A stretch of 64,000 nt of DNA, taken from Paenibacillus cymbidii (GTDB taxonomy: Bacteria; Bacillota; Bacilli; Paenibacillales; NBRC-103111). How positions within the stretch are numbered: the stretch's first letter is position 1; the number at the start of each line of letters is the position of its first letter. The notes under the pieces were generated by a model. That model saw only the letters and a program-made list of their open reading frames with translations, did not search any database and had not been told where the DNA came from. The stretch covers positions 248,001-312,000 of the forward strand of contig NZ_SHLX01000003.1 in the NCBI RefSeq assembly GCF_004764705.1. Direction: 5' to 3'. The position numbers and the translations under genes were made by a program. Positions 45,103-55,300 of the stretch are shown here, one piece after another.

Positions 45103-46395
45103 ATGTGTATTTTTTTGAATCAGAAGAGATGGTTACCGATCATACTACTGCTTCCATTAGTTATTGCCGCATCCGCGTGCAGAGAACAGCCCGTGAAAGA
45201 AATAGAACCTGTCAATATTCATTTATTGCTCCCAAAACCAAATAGCAACGCACCGGGTTTGTACGACACAGACGCATTGTATAAAAAATCCATTGCCGCT
45301 TTTCATGAATTAAATCCGCTCATCACGGTAACCATCGATTACATAGAGGAAACAAGGGAGACTGAAAACCCCGTCCTGGACATTATTCCAATGGATACCT
45401 TATCTGTCGAAGTTGCGAACGAGCAAGAAATGCTGTTGGATTTGCTGCCGCTGCAGCGTTCGGCCGGAACCCAAAATGATATCGACCGGAAGATTCTCGA
45501 TACTGCGATGGTGGATGGGAAGCTGCTTGTATTGCCCTATGCGGCCAATCCTTTGTTGGTGTTATATAATAAAGATTTTTTTGATAAAGCGCATATTCCG
45601 GTTCCCCAAGGCGACTGGACCTGGGAGCAATTCCGTGAAATTTCGAAAAAGCTGTCTCCGGAGAGAGGTTCGGCAATTCCATATCTGCCTAATATTTTGG
45701 AGATTCTGGCGGCGACTGCCGGAAAAAGCTTATTATCGCCCGATGCGAATACATCAGTCGGGTATTTGGATAGCCCCGAGGCGGTGCGGTCCGTTCAATG
45801 GCTGAATGATTATTACCGGGACGACGCCTCCAAAATAACTCCCATGACCTTTGTAGATGCAGGTACTCAATTTAACAATTTTCTAACCGGGATGGCACTC
45901 GGCAATTTGGAGTCGTATACATTCTATAAGCAAAACTTGGGGGATAAATTGGGTGTTGCTCCTTTACCGCATTTTCAAGATGGGGCACGTGCCAATCCAA
46001 CAAGCTTCTCGGGGTTTGGCATATCCAAGGATAGCAAACATCCGATGGAGGCTTGGGCTTTTATTCACTATTTGACCTTGACGAATACCGAGCTTTCAGC
46101 TGAATTCGCCAAATATTACCTCGTTACCAGCCATTCAATGGCCAAGGCGGTACATCAAGATATCGATCCAATCAAGAACGTATTTGCCGATGAGATGAAA
46201 CACGCTGTAAAGCCGGTGGGCCTGGGCAGCCCGCTTATGTATGATCCGGATCTGAATACCCAATTTCAGCAGCTCTTCAAGGCCGACAACGAAAAGATTC
46301 CTTCCATGCTGCACAGCCTTGCCATGAAAGTGGATGTGCAAATAAAACAGATGGAAAACGCCAAAGAGAAGCAGGCGGAAAACGCAGCATCTTAA
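45103..46395 (+). CDS. ABC solute-binding lipoprotein, AT-richer than neighbours
   Basis: A 430-residue family-1-type binding protein: signal peptide and lipobox ASAC (C26), then the two-lobed fold with PLLVLYNKDFF, GDWTWEQFREISKKL and NDYYRDD stretches typical of sugar-binding SBPs, and FSGFGISKDSKHPMEAWAF near the C-terminus. It stands without permease or regulator. Its codon use is clearly less G/C-rich in third positions than that of its neighbours, suggesting transfer. ATG 45103 abuts GGGGG; TTG 45115 is an alternative start. Confidence 0.88.
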   Translation: MCIFLNQKRWLPIILLLPLVIAASACREQPVKEIEPVNIHLLLPKPNSNAPGLYDTDALYKKSIAAFHELNPLITVTIDYIEETRETENPVLDIIPMDTLSVEVANEQEMLLDLLPLQRSAGTQNDIDRKILDTAMVDGKLLVLPYAANPLLVLYNKDFFDKAHIPVPQGDWTWEQFREISKKLSPERGSAIPYLPNILEILAATAGKSLLSPDANTSVGYLDSPEAVRSVQWLNDYYRDDASKITPMTFVDAGTQFNNFLTGMALGNLESYTFYKQNLGDKLGVAPLPHFQDGARANPTSFSGFGISKDSKHPMEAWAFIHYLTLTNTELSAEFAKYYLVTSHSMAKAVHQDIDPIKNVFADEMKHAVKPVGLGSPLMYDPDLNTQFQQLFKADNEKIPSMLHSLAMKVDVQIKQMENAKEKQAENAAS

Positions 46396-46500
46396 GACGT
46401 AATTCTCTTTGCGTATCTGTTCCCGGGCTCGACGAACGTTCTGAGCCAAAGGGATAATGAACAGACACTTGCGGCATGAGGTGCAGAGCAGCGAACCGGC

Positions 46501-47433
46501 TCAACTTTCACTTTGCCCCGATTGCTCCGTTCTGCTGTCGGACAAGCGATTGAGCGGCGTCAGGTAAAAGGTTTCGTCCCGCCGTTCGCGCCGGAATTCG
46601 GCCGGCGTCAGGCCGACTTGCTTCTTGAACTGGCGGCTGAAGCTGAACGCGTTCTGGTAGCCAAGCGCCGCCGCAATGCTTACCACCGGCTCGCGCTCAT
46701 GAATCAGCCGGCGCATCCCTTCCTGCAGCCGCAGCAGCGTCAAATAGCCGCGCGGCGGCATCCGATACAGCTTGCGGAACAAGCGGTTGCAATGGCGTTC
46801 GCTGACGCCGACTTTACGGGCGATGCCGGCGATCAGCGCCGATTCGGGCTCTGGTGTCCGCTCGGGGGAGACATACACGGCCGACTCGATTTCCCGCGCA
46901 ATGCGGCGGGCCAGCGCTTCGTTCGCCGCAGGTTCGGCCAAGCCGTCGCGCGGATGGGCGGCCAGGAAGCTTTCCAGCTCCGCCATAACGGCGTACAACG
47001 CGGCGAACACAACCGTTCGGCCGGCAGCCTCCTCCCCAAGCGCCCCGGCCAAACGGCGCAGCAGCGGAGCCAGCCGAAGGTGAAGCGCGGAGTCGGCTGG
47101 AACCAGCAGCTCGCGTGCGTTCCTCGCCGCTCGCATGAACGATTCGTCATCCGATTCCAGATGGAGGACGAAATACGACAACGAATCCGCATGGGCAAGC
47201 CGGTACTCATGCACCGCCATTGGCGGCACCAGAAGCACGTCGCCCGGCTGCTGCTCGTAGGCGGTTCCGTCGACTACGGCGGATTGGCGGCCTGCCAGTA
47301 CCCAATTGATTTCAAGCATGGTCGGATGGATGTGCCGCGGGCATGACCAGGGACGGCTGACGGTGCCGTAATGCGCGCCATACAAATGGGCTTGCGCGCG
47401 CATATTCGGAAATCCGCGAGGGAAGATGTCCAT
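46501..47433 (-). CDS. AraC-family transcriptional regulator
   Basis: A 310-residue regulator: cupin arm (HIHPTMLEINWVLAG, YEQQPGDVLLVPP) and C-terminal AraC HTH (IARKVGVSERHCNRLFRKLY, then IAAALGYQNAFSFSRQFKKQ). ATG 47433 follows GGAGG. It is divergent from an alpha-galactosidase-like gene, whose promoter region (TATAAT at 47519 with no good -35) looks activator-dependent, so it likely activates that gene. Confidence 0.94.
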   Translation of the reverse strand: MDIFPRGFPNMRAQAHLYGAHYGTVSRPWSCPRHIHPTMLEINWVLAGRQSAVVDGTAYEQQPGDVLLVPPMAVHEYRLAHADSLSYFVLHLESDDESFMRAARNARELLVPADSALHLRLAPLLRRLAGALGEEAAGRTVVFAALYAVMAELESFLAAHPRDGLAEPAANEALARRIAREIESAVYVSPERTPEPESALIAGIARKVGVSERHCNRLFRKLYRMPPRGYLTLLRLQEGMRRLIHEREPVVSIAAALGYQNAFSFSRQFKKQVGLTPAEFRRERRDETFYLTPLNRLSDSRTEQSGQSES

Positions 47434-47556
47434 ATTAAACCTCCAAATGTCCGAAAATGCTGTTTCTCCGCGCCCAATCGGGCCGATTCGGTTATCGTCC
47501 GCGCGGAGCGTCTATGCCTATAATTGTAGTATGCGAAGTTGAGGAGGGGCAAATCT

Positions 47557-49176
47557 TTGCTGCTATCGATCATGGGAGAGCCGCACTCGGCTTGGATGGA
47601 AACGGAAACGGGCTGGCGCGAATTGGTACGCAGCGCGGGCGAAGCTTGGAGCGGCGGAGGCATTGAACTGACGCTGGCAACGCAAGCGCAAGGCGACCGG
47701 ATGCCGATTCGGCTGCAAGCCGCGGCCGATGCAGAGCCGGTGCGCACGATCAAGCTGCGATGGCGTTTGCCGCTTGGCGGCGGTCTGCGGCTGCTGGGCG
47801 ACCATTGGGAGCGGGCTTACGGCGATTTGGAATGGCGCGGACTCGTACCGGAGCGGGTGATGCCGTGGTATTTCCTAGCGACTGACGGGAGCCGCTGTTG
47901 GGGGGTCGGCGTCGCCACCGGCGGGGCGGCGATGTGCAGCTGGCAAGCCGACGCAAGCGGCGTCACGTTGACGCTTGACGTGCGCTGCGGCAACGCGGGC
48001 GCCATGTTGGGCGGACGGCTGCTGGAGGCGGCCGAAGTGATTGTGTCGGAAAGTGCGGAAGGGAAGTCGCCTTACGCGTTTGCCCGCACGTTCTGCGCCG
48101 CGATGTGCGAGCGGCCGAAGCTGCCCGACCACCCGGTATACGGTGGAAACAATTGGTATTATGCGTACGGCAACAGCTCGCACGACGACATCGTGAACGA
48201 CGCGCGGTTCATCGCGTCGCTCGCGCCGGCAGGCGGGAACCGGCCGTACATGGTGATCGACGACGGCTGGCAGCAGCGCAGCGGCGGCGGCGCTTGCAAC
48301 GGCGGGCCATGGGTCGGCAACGGGCGGTTCCCGGACATGGCCGGGCTCGCCGGCGAAATGAAAGCAAGGGGCGTGCGCCCCGGCATCTGGTACCGGCCGC
48401 TGCTGACGCAAGCGGAAGTGCCGCGCACGTGGGTGCGCTACACGGCAAACGGCGGCTATGTGCTCGACCCGAGCGTGCCGGGAGTGCTTGACGACATCGC
48501 GCAAACGGCGGGAACGCTGGCGGACTGGGGTTATGAGCTGATCAAGCACGATTTTACGACGTTCGATATGCTGGGCTTATGGGGCTTCGAAATGAAAGGC
48601 GATGTGCACGGCTTGCCTTACGGGTTCGCCGACCGCACCAAAACGACCGCGGAAATCATGCGCGGCCTGTACCGCACCATTGCCGAAGCGTCGAAAGCCG
48701 CAGTGATTATCGGCTGCAACACGGTTGGCCATCTTGCCGCCGGGCTGTTCGAAATCCAGCGCACCGGCGACGATACAAGCGGCCGCACCTGGGAACGGAC
48801 GCGCCGCATGGGCATCAACACGCTGGCGTTCCGCATGGCGCAGCACGGCACGATGTTCAGCCACGATGCCGATTGCGTCGGGTTGACGCCGCACGTGCCG
48901 TGGGAGCTGAACCGCGAATGGCTGCGGCTGCTTGCCGGCAGCGGCACGCCGCTGTTCGTTTCGGCGGCGCCGGGTTCGCTGACGCCGGAGCAGGAGCAGG
49001 CGGTGCGCGACGCTTTCGCGCGTGCGGCCCGGGAACAGCTGCCGGCGGAGCCGCTCGACTGGCTCGGCAATACGTGCCCGCAGCAATGGTTGCTGGACGG
49101 AGAGCCGGCATCGTTCGACTGGCATGACGGCCGGGCCGATGCCGATGCGGCGCGCGACAACGAGTGGTGGCGGTAA
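47557..49176 (+). CDS. alpha-galactosidase-like glycoside hydrolase (GH36/GH27 clan)
   Basis: A 539-residue enzyme of clan GH-D. The barrel has IDDGWQ near residue 232, the nucleophile D332 in LIKHDF, and a FSHDADCVG region whose D437 or D439 is the acid/base. No signal peptide, so it acts on imported galactosides or related sugars. Start is TTG 47557, eight bases behind GAGGAGGGG. Divergent AraC regulator. Exact specificity (alpha-galactose, N-acetylgalactosamine or other) cannot be told. Confidence 0.82.
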   Translation: MLLSIMGEPHSAWMETETGWRELVRSAGEAWSGGGIELTLATQAQGDRMPIRLQAAADAEPVRTIKLRWRLPLGGGLRLLGDHWERAYGDLEWRGLVPERVMPWYFLATDGSRCWGVGVATGGAAMCSWQADASGVTLTLDVRCGNAGAMLGGRLLEAAEVIVSESAEGKSPYAFARTFCAAMCERPKLPDHPVYGGNNWYYAYGNSSHDDIVNDARFIASLAPAGGNRPYMVIDDGWQQRSGGGACNGGPWVGNGRFPDMAGLAGEMKARGVRPGIWYRPLLTQAEVPRTWVRYTANGGYVLDPSVPGVLDDIAQTAGTLADWGYELIKHDFTTFDMLGLWGFEMKGDVHGLPYGFADRTKTTAEIMRGLYRTIAEASKAAVIIGCNTVGHLAAGLFEIQRTGDDTSGRTWERTRRMGINTLAFRMAQHGTMFSHDADCVGLTPHVPWELNREWLRLLAGSGTPLFVSAAPGSLTPEQEQAVRDAFARAAREQLPAEPLDWLGNTCPQQWLLDGEPASFDWHDGRADADAARDNEWWR

Positions 49177-49194
49177 GCTCCATTCCACATGGAA

Positions 49195-49232
49195 AAAACG
49201 AGGTCAAGGCGAATCCGCCTTGGCCTCGTTTG
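49195..49232. terminator. terminator overlapping the stop codon of the SPFH gene
   Basis: ACGAGGTCAAGGCG and CGCCTTGGCCTCGT form a long stem; on the minus strand a run of six T follows, and the stem covers the last codons and stop codon of the SPFH gene. On the plus strand three T follow, giving weaker termination for the alpha-galactosidase-like gene. Confidence 0.85.
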
Positions 49233-50064
49233 CAATGCGCTGCACCTCCGCAGCGGCTTCGGCTTCGATGCGCTGCTTCTCCGCCAGCCCTTCCGCATCG
49301 ATGCGCAGCTTGTCCGCAGCCGCCTGGGCTTCGTCTCGCAGCTTATCGGCCGCGGCCGCCGTTTCGATGCGCGTTTTTTCGGCCAGGCTTTCCGCTTCGA
49401 CCCGGCGCTGCTCCGCTTCCGCGTTCTTCTGCTCCAGCTGCAGATTGGCCTTGTCCAGCGCGAGCTGCGCGTTGATCTTCTCCTGCGCCGCCGACAGATA
49501 CGACTCATTCGGCCGCAGGTCGACGAATGCGAACGAATCGATCACGATGCCGCTCGGTTCAAGCGCCGAAGCAAACCGGCTCAAGATGGCGTTTTCGGCT
49601 TCCTCGCGCTTTTCGCCATACAGCTCCGCCAGCGTAAACGCCGAAGCGCCGCCGCGCATCGCTTCCAGCAGGCGGCTGCGCAGCGGGCCGGCTTCCAATT
49701 TGCTCGTCGACTGGCCTTGGTACGCCGCGATCAACTGATCCATGTTGCCCGCGTCCACATGATACGAATACGACACATCCGCCTCAAGCTCCGCACCGTC
49801 GCTGGTCGGAAGCTTGTAAACGCGTTTGCTCGCTGGTCCGGGCAGTTCGACGGTCCGCGGCGCCGAAGGGTAAATGATCGTCTTGCGCCAAGGGGCGATC
49901 CAATGCCAGCCGGGCTCGATGGCGCCTTCCGCCGTTTTGCCGTTGACCCGATCGTACAGCGCGCCCGTGTAACCCGGGCTTACTTCTTTAACGAACGCCG
50001 CTGCAACGACGGCGGCAACGACGACCGTCAACGCCGCGCCGGCAATCCATTTTTTCGGTTCCAT
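49204..50064 (-). CDS. SPFH / band 7 (prohibitin-type) membrane protein
   Basis: A 286-residue protein: one N-terminal membrane segment (residues 7-25), SPFH domain (about 28-200, with VSPGYTGALYDRVNG and SKLEAGPLRSRLLEAMRG) and a C-terminal Glu/Ala/Lys-rich coiled coil built from near-heptad repeats (AEKTRIETAAAADKLRDEAQ). Prohibitin- and HflC-like scaffold proteins of this kind stabilise membrane domains. ATG 50064 follows a GCAGGC-type site. It is divergent from the DUF2334 gene. Confidence 0.88.
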   Translation of the reverse strand: MEPKKWIAGAALTVVVAAVVAAAFVKEVSPGYTGALYDRVNGKTAEGAIEPGWHWIAPWRKTIIYPSAPRTVELPGPASKRVYKLPTSDGAELEADVSYSYHVDAGNMDQLIAAYQGQSTSKLEAGPLRSRLLEAMRGGASAFTLAELYGEKREEAENAILSRFASALEPSGIVIDSFAFVDLRPNESYLSAAQEKINAQLALDKANLQLEQKNAEAEQRRVEAESLAEKTRIETAAAADKLRDEAQAAADKLRIDAEGLAEKQRIEAEAAAEVQRIANEAKADSP

Positions 50065-50259
50065 AGGTATGGGCCTGCTTTCTGCCTAGCCAATTGGCTG
50101 CCATGTTCTTTTCCATTATACTCGCGGAAATGCGCGCTGTCGAAACGAGGCGGAGGCTGTCGCATCTTGCGCTATGCAGACAGGCGGGAAACCGACTACA
50201 ATAGGAAGTATGGAAGCGTTTCAGCAACAAGCGGAGCAGGAACCGGGGAGGGACAGCAG

Positions 50260-52176
50260 ATGATAAAACCTGCCAAGCTGATGATTGCGCTCGGGCTGGT
50301 GCTCGTGCTGATCCTGATGGAAAATATGCTGCCGGCGCTCGGCGAAACGAATCAAACGAAACGGATCCTGCTGAGGCTCGAAGACGTGGGCCCGGGCGGG
50401 CAATACGATTCGCCCGAGCAGCTTGGCAAGCTGCGAGCGGTGTTCGACTTTTTGGCGCAGGAACAGGTGCGTTACCAGATCGGCGTCATTTCCAAATGGA
50501 TCGATATCCCCGAAAACAAAGCGATGACCGTCAAACAGCTGGACGACGGCGCTCCGTTTACGCAATCGTTCGTCAAGGTGCTGAAGCAGGCGCAGGACGG
50601 CGGCGCGGTGATCGGCATGCACGGCTATACGCATCAGGTCGGCGCAACCCGGCGGGGCGACGGGCAGCACGAATCGGGCATTGGCAACGAATTCGACGTG
50701 CCGGACGTGCCGGAGTCGGCGACGGCGGCTTTCGCCGCCGAGCGGCTTGCCGCCGGGGCCGCGATTATGCAGCGTGCCGGCATCATGCCCAGGTTCTGGG
50801 AAGCGCCGCACTATCATTATGCCGCCGGACAGCAATCGACGTTTCGGTCGGCGTTCGGCCTGATCTATGAGAACCGGTACGGCAACCCGCGCCAAAGCGA
50901 CGCGTCGGCGAATGCCGAACGCAACATTGCCTGGGGCGCGCCGACGCTTGGCAGCGTCAATGTGCCGACTCCGTTGTCCTACATCCCGTATAACCGCGAC
51001 GAACGGCTCATTCTCGATCAATTGGGCCGCACGAACAAGCTGGCGTCGTTTTTTTACCATCCGTTCCTGGAATTCAAATGGTTGCAGCCGGTGCTGGACG
51101 CAAGCGGCGAGCCGACGCTCCGCGACGGTTTGCCGGTGTACGAATACCCGCAGCGGACGAAGACGAATTTGCAGAAGCTGGTCCTTGCGCTGCGGGATAA
51201 AGGCTACACGTTCTATTCCCTGCTCGATTACGTGCCGTTCACGCCGGCGGCAAGCGTATTCGTCGGCGCGAAGACGGGCGAAACCAGCCTGCAGCTTGGC
51301 GACGTCACCGGCGACGGCCAAAGCGATATCGTCGTCTGGAGCCCGGCGAGCGGCAATGTGACGGTGACCGCGGGGCAGTTCCGCGGCATGCGCAACGAAA
51401 CGCCGGCCAAGCCGGCCGTATGGCTGAACATCCCGCGGCGCAAGGGCGATCTGTTCGCGCTCGCCGACGACAACGGCGACGGCAAGCTCGACCTGTGGGT
51501 GCGGCGGGCGGAGGGGACGATCGAGTCGTATCGCTCCAGCGGCTCCTCCTTCGTCCGCTACCGCACTTGGCCGATGAGTGGCCAGCCGGTCTGGAGCAAG
51601 CTGTACGCGCTGCGCGGCTCCTCCGGCGAAACGATTCTCGCCGGCACGGCCAGGGACGGCACGCAGTTGTACGCGTATACGTACAGAGCGGGACAACCGG
51701 ACTTGCAGCCGGTACCGCCATATCAATGGAGAATGGCCGGCGACAAGCGGCTTTCCGTCGGAAGGGAAACGCCTTCGTCGGGCGACAGCCTGTGGCTGCC
51801 GCGCAGCGATACGGCAAGCTGCTTCAAGCTTGAGCTGGAGACGGGCGCAACGGGAGCGGAATGGAAGCTGACGAAAGTGCCGCTCAACATCAGCGGCGAC
51901 GGCGGCGAGCTGCGCTTCGGCGACTTCAACGGCGACAGCTGGCTGGATGCGCTGCTGTGGCGCGGACAGGAGCGTTCGCTCAGCGTCTATATTCGCATCG
52001 CCAGCGGCGAATACCGCTACTTGTCGCAGCTTGGCCCCTGGGGCAAAGCGAACGCCCAATTGCTGATCGCCGACCTGGACGGCAACGGCAAAAGCGACAT
52101 CGCGATCGCCGGCGGCGACGGTTATGTCGATACGGCGCTGTCGTTCCAGTCGGATCTGTGGGCAGCAGGAAAATAA
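50260..52176 (+). CDS. secreted DUF2334 deacetylase-like protein with FG-GAP repeats
   Basis: A 638-residue exported protein: signal peptide (1-29), then a DUF2334 polysaccharide-deacetylase-fold domain (LRLEDVGPGG near residue 40, IGMHGYTHQ, and APHYHYA), followed from about 340 by four FG-GAP/VCBS repeats with the calcium-loop pattern D-x-N/T-G-D-G (DVTGDGQSD, DDNGDGKLD, DFNGDSWLD, DLDGNGKSD). ATG 50260 behind GGGGAGGGA; the frame runs upstream over the SPFH gene but only as noise. The repeats suggest attachment to a surface polymer. Confidence 0.85.
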   Translation: MIKPAKLMIALGLVLVLILMENMLPALGETNQTKRILLRLEDVGPGGQYDSPEQLGKLRAVFDFLAQEQVRYQIGVISKWIDIPENKAMTVKQLDDGAPFTQSFVKVLKQAQDGGAVIGMHGYTHQVGATRRGDGQHESGIGNEFDVPDVPESATAAFAAERLAAGAAIMQRAGIMPRFWEAPHYHYAAGQQSTFRSAFGLIYENRYGNPRQSDASANAERNIAWGAPTLGSVNVPTPLSYIPYNRDERLILDQLGRTNKLASFFYHPFLEFKWLQPVLDASGEPTLRDGLPVYEYPQRTKTNLQKLVLALRDKGYTFYSLLDYVPFTPAASVFVGAKTGETSLQLGDVTGDGQSDIVVWSPASGNVTVTAGQFRGMRNETPAKPAVWLNIPRRKGDLFALADDNGDGKLDLWVRRAEGTIESYRSSGSSFVRYRTWPMSGQPVWSKLYALRGSSGETILAGTARDGTQLYAYTYRAGQPDLQPVPPYQWRMAGDKRLSVGRETPSSGDSLWLPRSDTASCFKLELETGATGAEWKLTKVPLNISGDGGELRFGDFNGDSWLDALLWRGQERSLSVYIRIASGEYRYLSQLGPWGKANAQLLIADLDGNGKSDIAIAGGDGYVDTALSFQSDLWAAGK

Positions 52177-52264
52177 GACCGGCCGCTTCCCGCATGCAAC
52201 TATTCCCCGCGGGGCTCCGTCCATTTACGTGAAACGGCCTTGGCTACCATTTTTTCGCTATTTT

Positions 52265-52273
52265 TGGCATAAT
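52265..52273 (+). promoter_or_regulatory. extended -10 promoter of the large glycosyltransferase gene
   Basis: TGG followed by CATAAT gives an extended -10; no good -35 is seen. It lies 62 bases ahead of the gene start. Confidence 0.4.
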
Positions 52274-52334
52274 GGACAGGGGGCATTTCGGACAGTCGCA
52301 AGCTGGGCACAAACCGGGAAACGGGTGATAAAGG

Positions 52335-55300
52335 TTGTTGACAACACACGCATCGAATCGCAACAGGCTGACGGCGGCCGGGAGGCTGGCGATTGCGCTG
52401 GCGCTGCTGCTGACGTGGGCGGCGGCATTTGCGCTTGCTCCCGCACGCGCCGCGGAAAGCAATTTGCTCGTGAATCCGGGCTTCGAGCAAGGAGGAGGAA
52501 CCGCGCCGACCGGCTGGACCGTCGATCTGTGGACGCCAGGCGGCGACGCTTCCGTCATGACGGCAACGGCGGTGCCGGGCAATGCCGGCGCACAGGCGGC
52601 ATCGATTGAGAACAAACAGGCAAACGACGCCAAATGGGTGCAAAAAGTAACTGTCAAGCCGAAGACGGTGTACAAGTTGTCCGGCCTGGTCAAAGCCGAA
52701 GGAATCGGCAGCGCGGCCAAAGGGGCCAACTTGTCCGTCATGGGCGTGACGGAAACGTCGGTCGACGTCAAGGATACGAAAGGCGAGTGGGTGCCGCTCA
52801 CCTTGTACGGCAAAACCGGCAGCAAGCAGAAGGAGCTCGACGTGGCGCTGCGGCTCGGCGGCTACGGCAGCCTGAATACGGGCAAAGCGTATTTCGACGA
52901 GCTGTCGCTCGAGGAACTGCCGGACGGAGCGCCGAAAGGCGCGAAGGTCATCTCCTTCGAGCCGCAGAAAGCGCAGCCGGCCGCATCGTCCGCCGGTCCC
53001 GCCGGCCCGCATCCGTCGGCATTCCCGACGCTGCTGTATGCGGCCGCTTTTTTCGTGCTGTACGCGATCGTTTACTTGTTCCTCGTGCGGCAGAACAAAT
53101 TCGAGCGCATTCCGCGCTTTTACATGACCCAGTACACGCTGGCGATGCTGTTCGGCGCGCTGCTGCTGCGGATCATCATGGCGTCGCAGTCGCCGGGCCA
53201 TCAGATCGACATGCCGACGTTTTCGGCGTGGGCGGTGCAGGCGGCCAAAAACGGGCTGGGCGGTTTCTACCAGGAAGGCATGTTCGCCGATTACCCGCCG
53301 GGATACGTGTATGTGCTGTACGTGCTTGGCAAGCTGTCCGCCGGCATGTCGCTGGCGCAAGGCTCCGCCGGCATGGTGCTGCTGATGAAGCTGCCGGCCA
53401 TGCTGGCCGATATCGCCAGCGCGTTCCTCGTATACCGCATCGCCGCCAAACGGCTCGCGCCGGGCGCGGCGTTCGGCTTGTCCGCGCTATACGCGTTTTG
53501 CCCCGCGCTGCTTGTCAACTCCGCGCTGTGGGGGCAAATCGATTCGTTTTTTACGCTGCTGCTGCTGGCGGTCATCTTGCTCATTCTGAACAAACGCATC
53601 GAATGGGCGGCCGTGCTGTTTGCGCTGACGGTGCTGATCAAGCCGCAAGGGTTTATTTTTACGCCGGTGCTGCTGTACGCGCTGTATGCGACCCGCAGCT
53701 GGCGGCGCATAACGCTTGCCGCGCTGTACGGCGCCGCGACGTTCGTCGTGCTTGTGCTGCCGTTTGCAGTGCACAAGAAGTTGTTCTGGATCGTCGATCT
53801 GTACAAAACGACGCTAAGCTCGTACCCGTACGCGTCGCTTAACGCGTTCAACCTGTTCGCGCTTACCGGCGGCAACGGCATCGACCAAAAAATCAAGCTG
53901 CTGTTCCTGCCGTATTCCGTCTGGGGCACGATCTTCATCGTCGCTGCCGTGGCGCTGTCGGCGCTGCTTTACTTTGGCGGCAAACGCCAGGACGCGGAAG
54001 GCGAGGCAGGGCGGTATTTTATCGTGGCGGCTTCGCTGATCGCGACGGTGTTCGTGCTCGGCTCAAAGATGCACGAGCGCTACTTGTTCCCGCTGCTGCT
54101 GCTGCTGCTCTTCAGCTACATCTTTACGCGCGACCGGCGCATGCTGAAGCTGTTCGCCGGCTTCGGCATCGTGCACTTCATCAACGTCGGCTACGTGTAT
54201 GCCTACGCGACGTACAAAGTGTACTGGCTGGACAAAATGAACGGCATTCTGATGGTGACCTCGCTGGCCACCGTCGTGTTGTACATCTACTTCGTGTATG
54301 CGGCGATCGATTTGCTCGTGCGCGGGCGCAGTTTGCCTGTCGTCGACGACGAGGAGGACGAATCGCCGGCTGCCGCCCGCAAAGTGCAATCCGGGCTGCC
54401 GCGGGCTGCGGCGCCGCTGCGGGCCGTTACGGAGCCGTATCCGCCGTGGACGCGCAAAGACTGGACCTTGCTCGGCATTCTCGTCGCCTTGTACACCGTT
54501 ATTGCCATGTACCATCTCGGTTCGCTGAAATCGCCGGAGACGGCGTGGCAGCCGGCCAAGTCGGGCGAAAGCTTCGTCGTCGACCTTGGCGCCCCGCAAG
54601 AGCTGGAGCGGATCAACAGCTTCGGCGGCATCGGTGAAGGCAAGTTTAATCTCGAATTTTCCGCCGACAAATCGAACTGGGCCGACAAGGTAACGGTGGA
54701 GAATACGTACACGAAAGTGTTCTACTGGAACACGCAGCCGGCCGCGCTGACGGCCCGGTATGTGCGCTTCACCGTCGAGACGCAAGGCTTTACGCTGAAC
54801 GAACTGAGCTTCTACGCCAAAGGCAACGACAAGCCGCTTCCGATTGCGGCAGTCGACGACGCCGGCGTATCGCCGGGGCTGAAAGGCACGGTCGCCGACC
54901 TGTTCGACGAGCAGGGGGAAAGCATTCGCAATCCCACTTACATGAACAACACGTATTTTGACGAAATATACCATGCGCGCACGGCGTTCGAGCACCTGAA
55001 CAACATGAAGCCGTACGAAAATACGCATCCGCCGCTCGGCAAACTGCTGATTGCAGTCGGCATCTGGCTGTTCGGCATGGACCCGTTCGGCTGGCGCATC
55101 GTCGGCACCGTGTTCGGCATCGCGATGATTCCGGTCATCTACGCCTTCGGCCGCAGGTTGTTCGGCAAAACGGAATATGCGTTCATCGCCGCATTTTTGC
55201 TGACGTTCGATTTTATGCATTTTGCGCAGACGCGCATTTCGACCATCGACGTGTACGGCGTGTTTTTCATCATGGTGATGTACTATTACATGCTGCGCTT

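Noticed and set aside
50213..50225. cre-like TGGAAGCGTTTCA before the DUF2334 gene
   Set aside because: One base short and mismatched against the CcpA consensus.
49189..50259. Upstream extension of the DUF2334 protein
   Set aside because: It overlaps the SPFH gene on the other strand; ATG 50260 has a GGGGAGGGA site and signal peptide.
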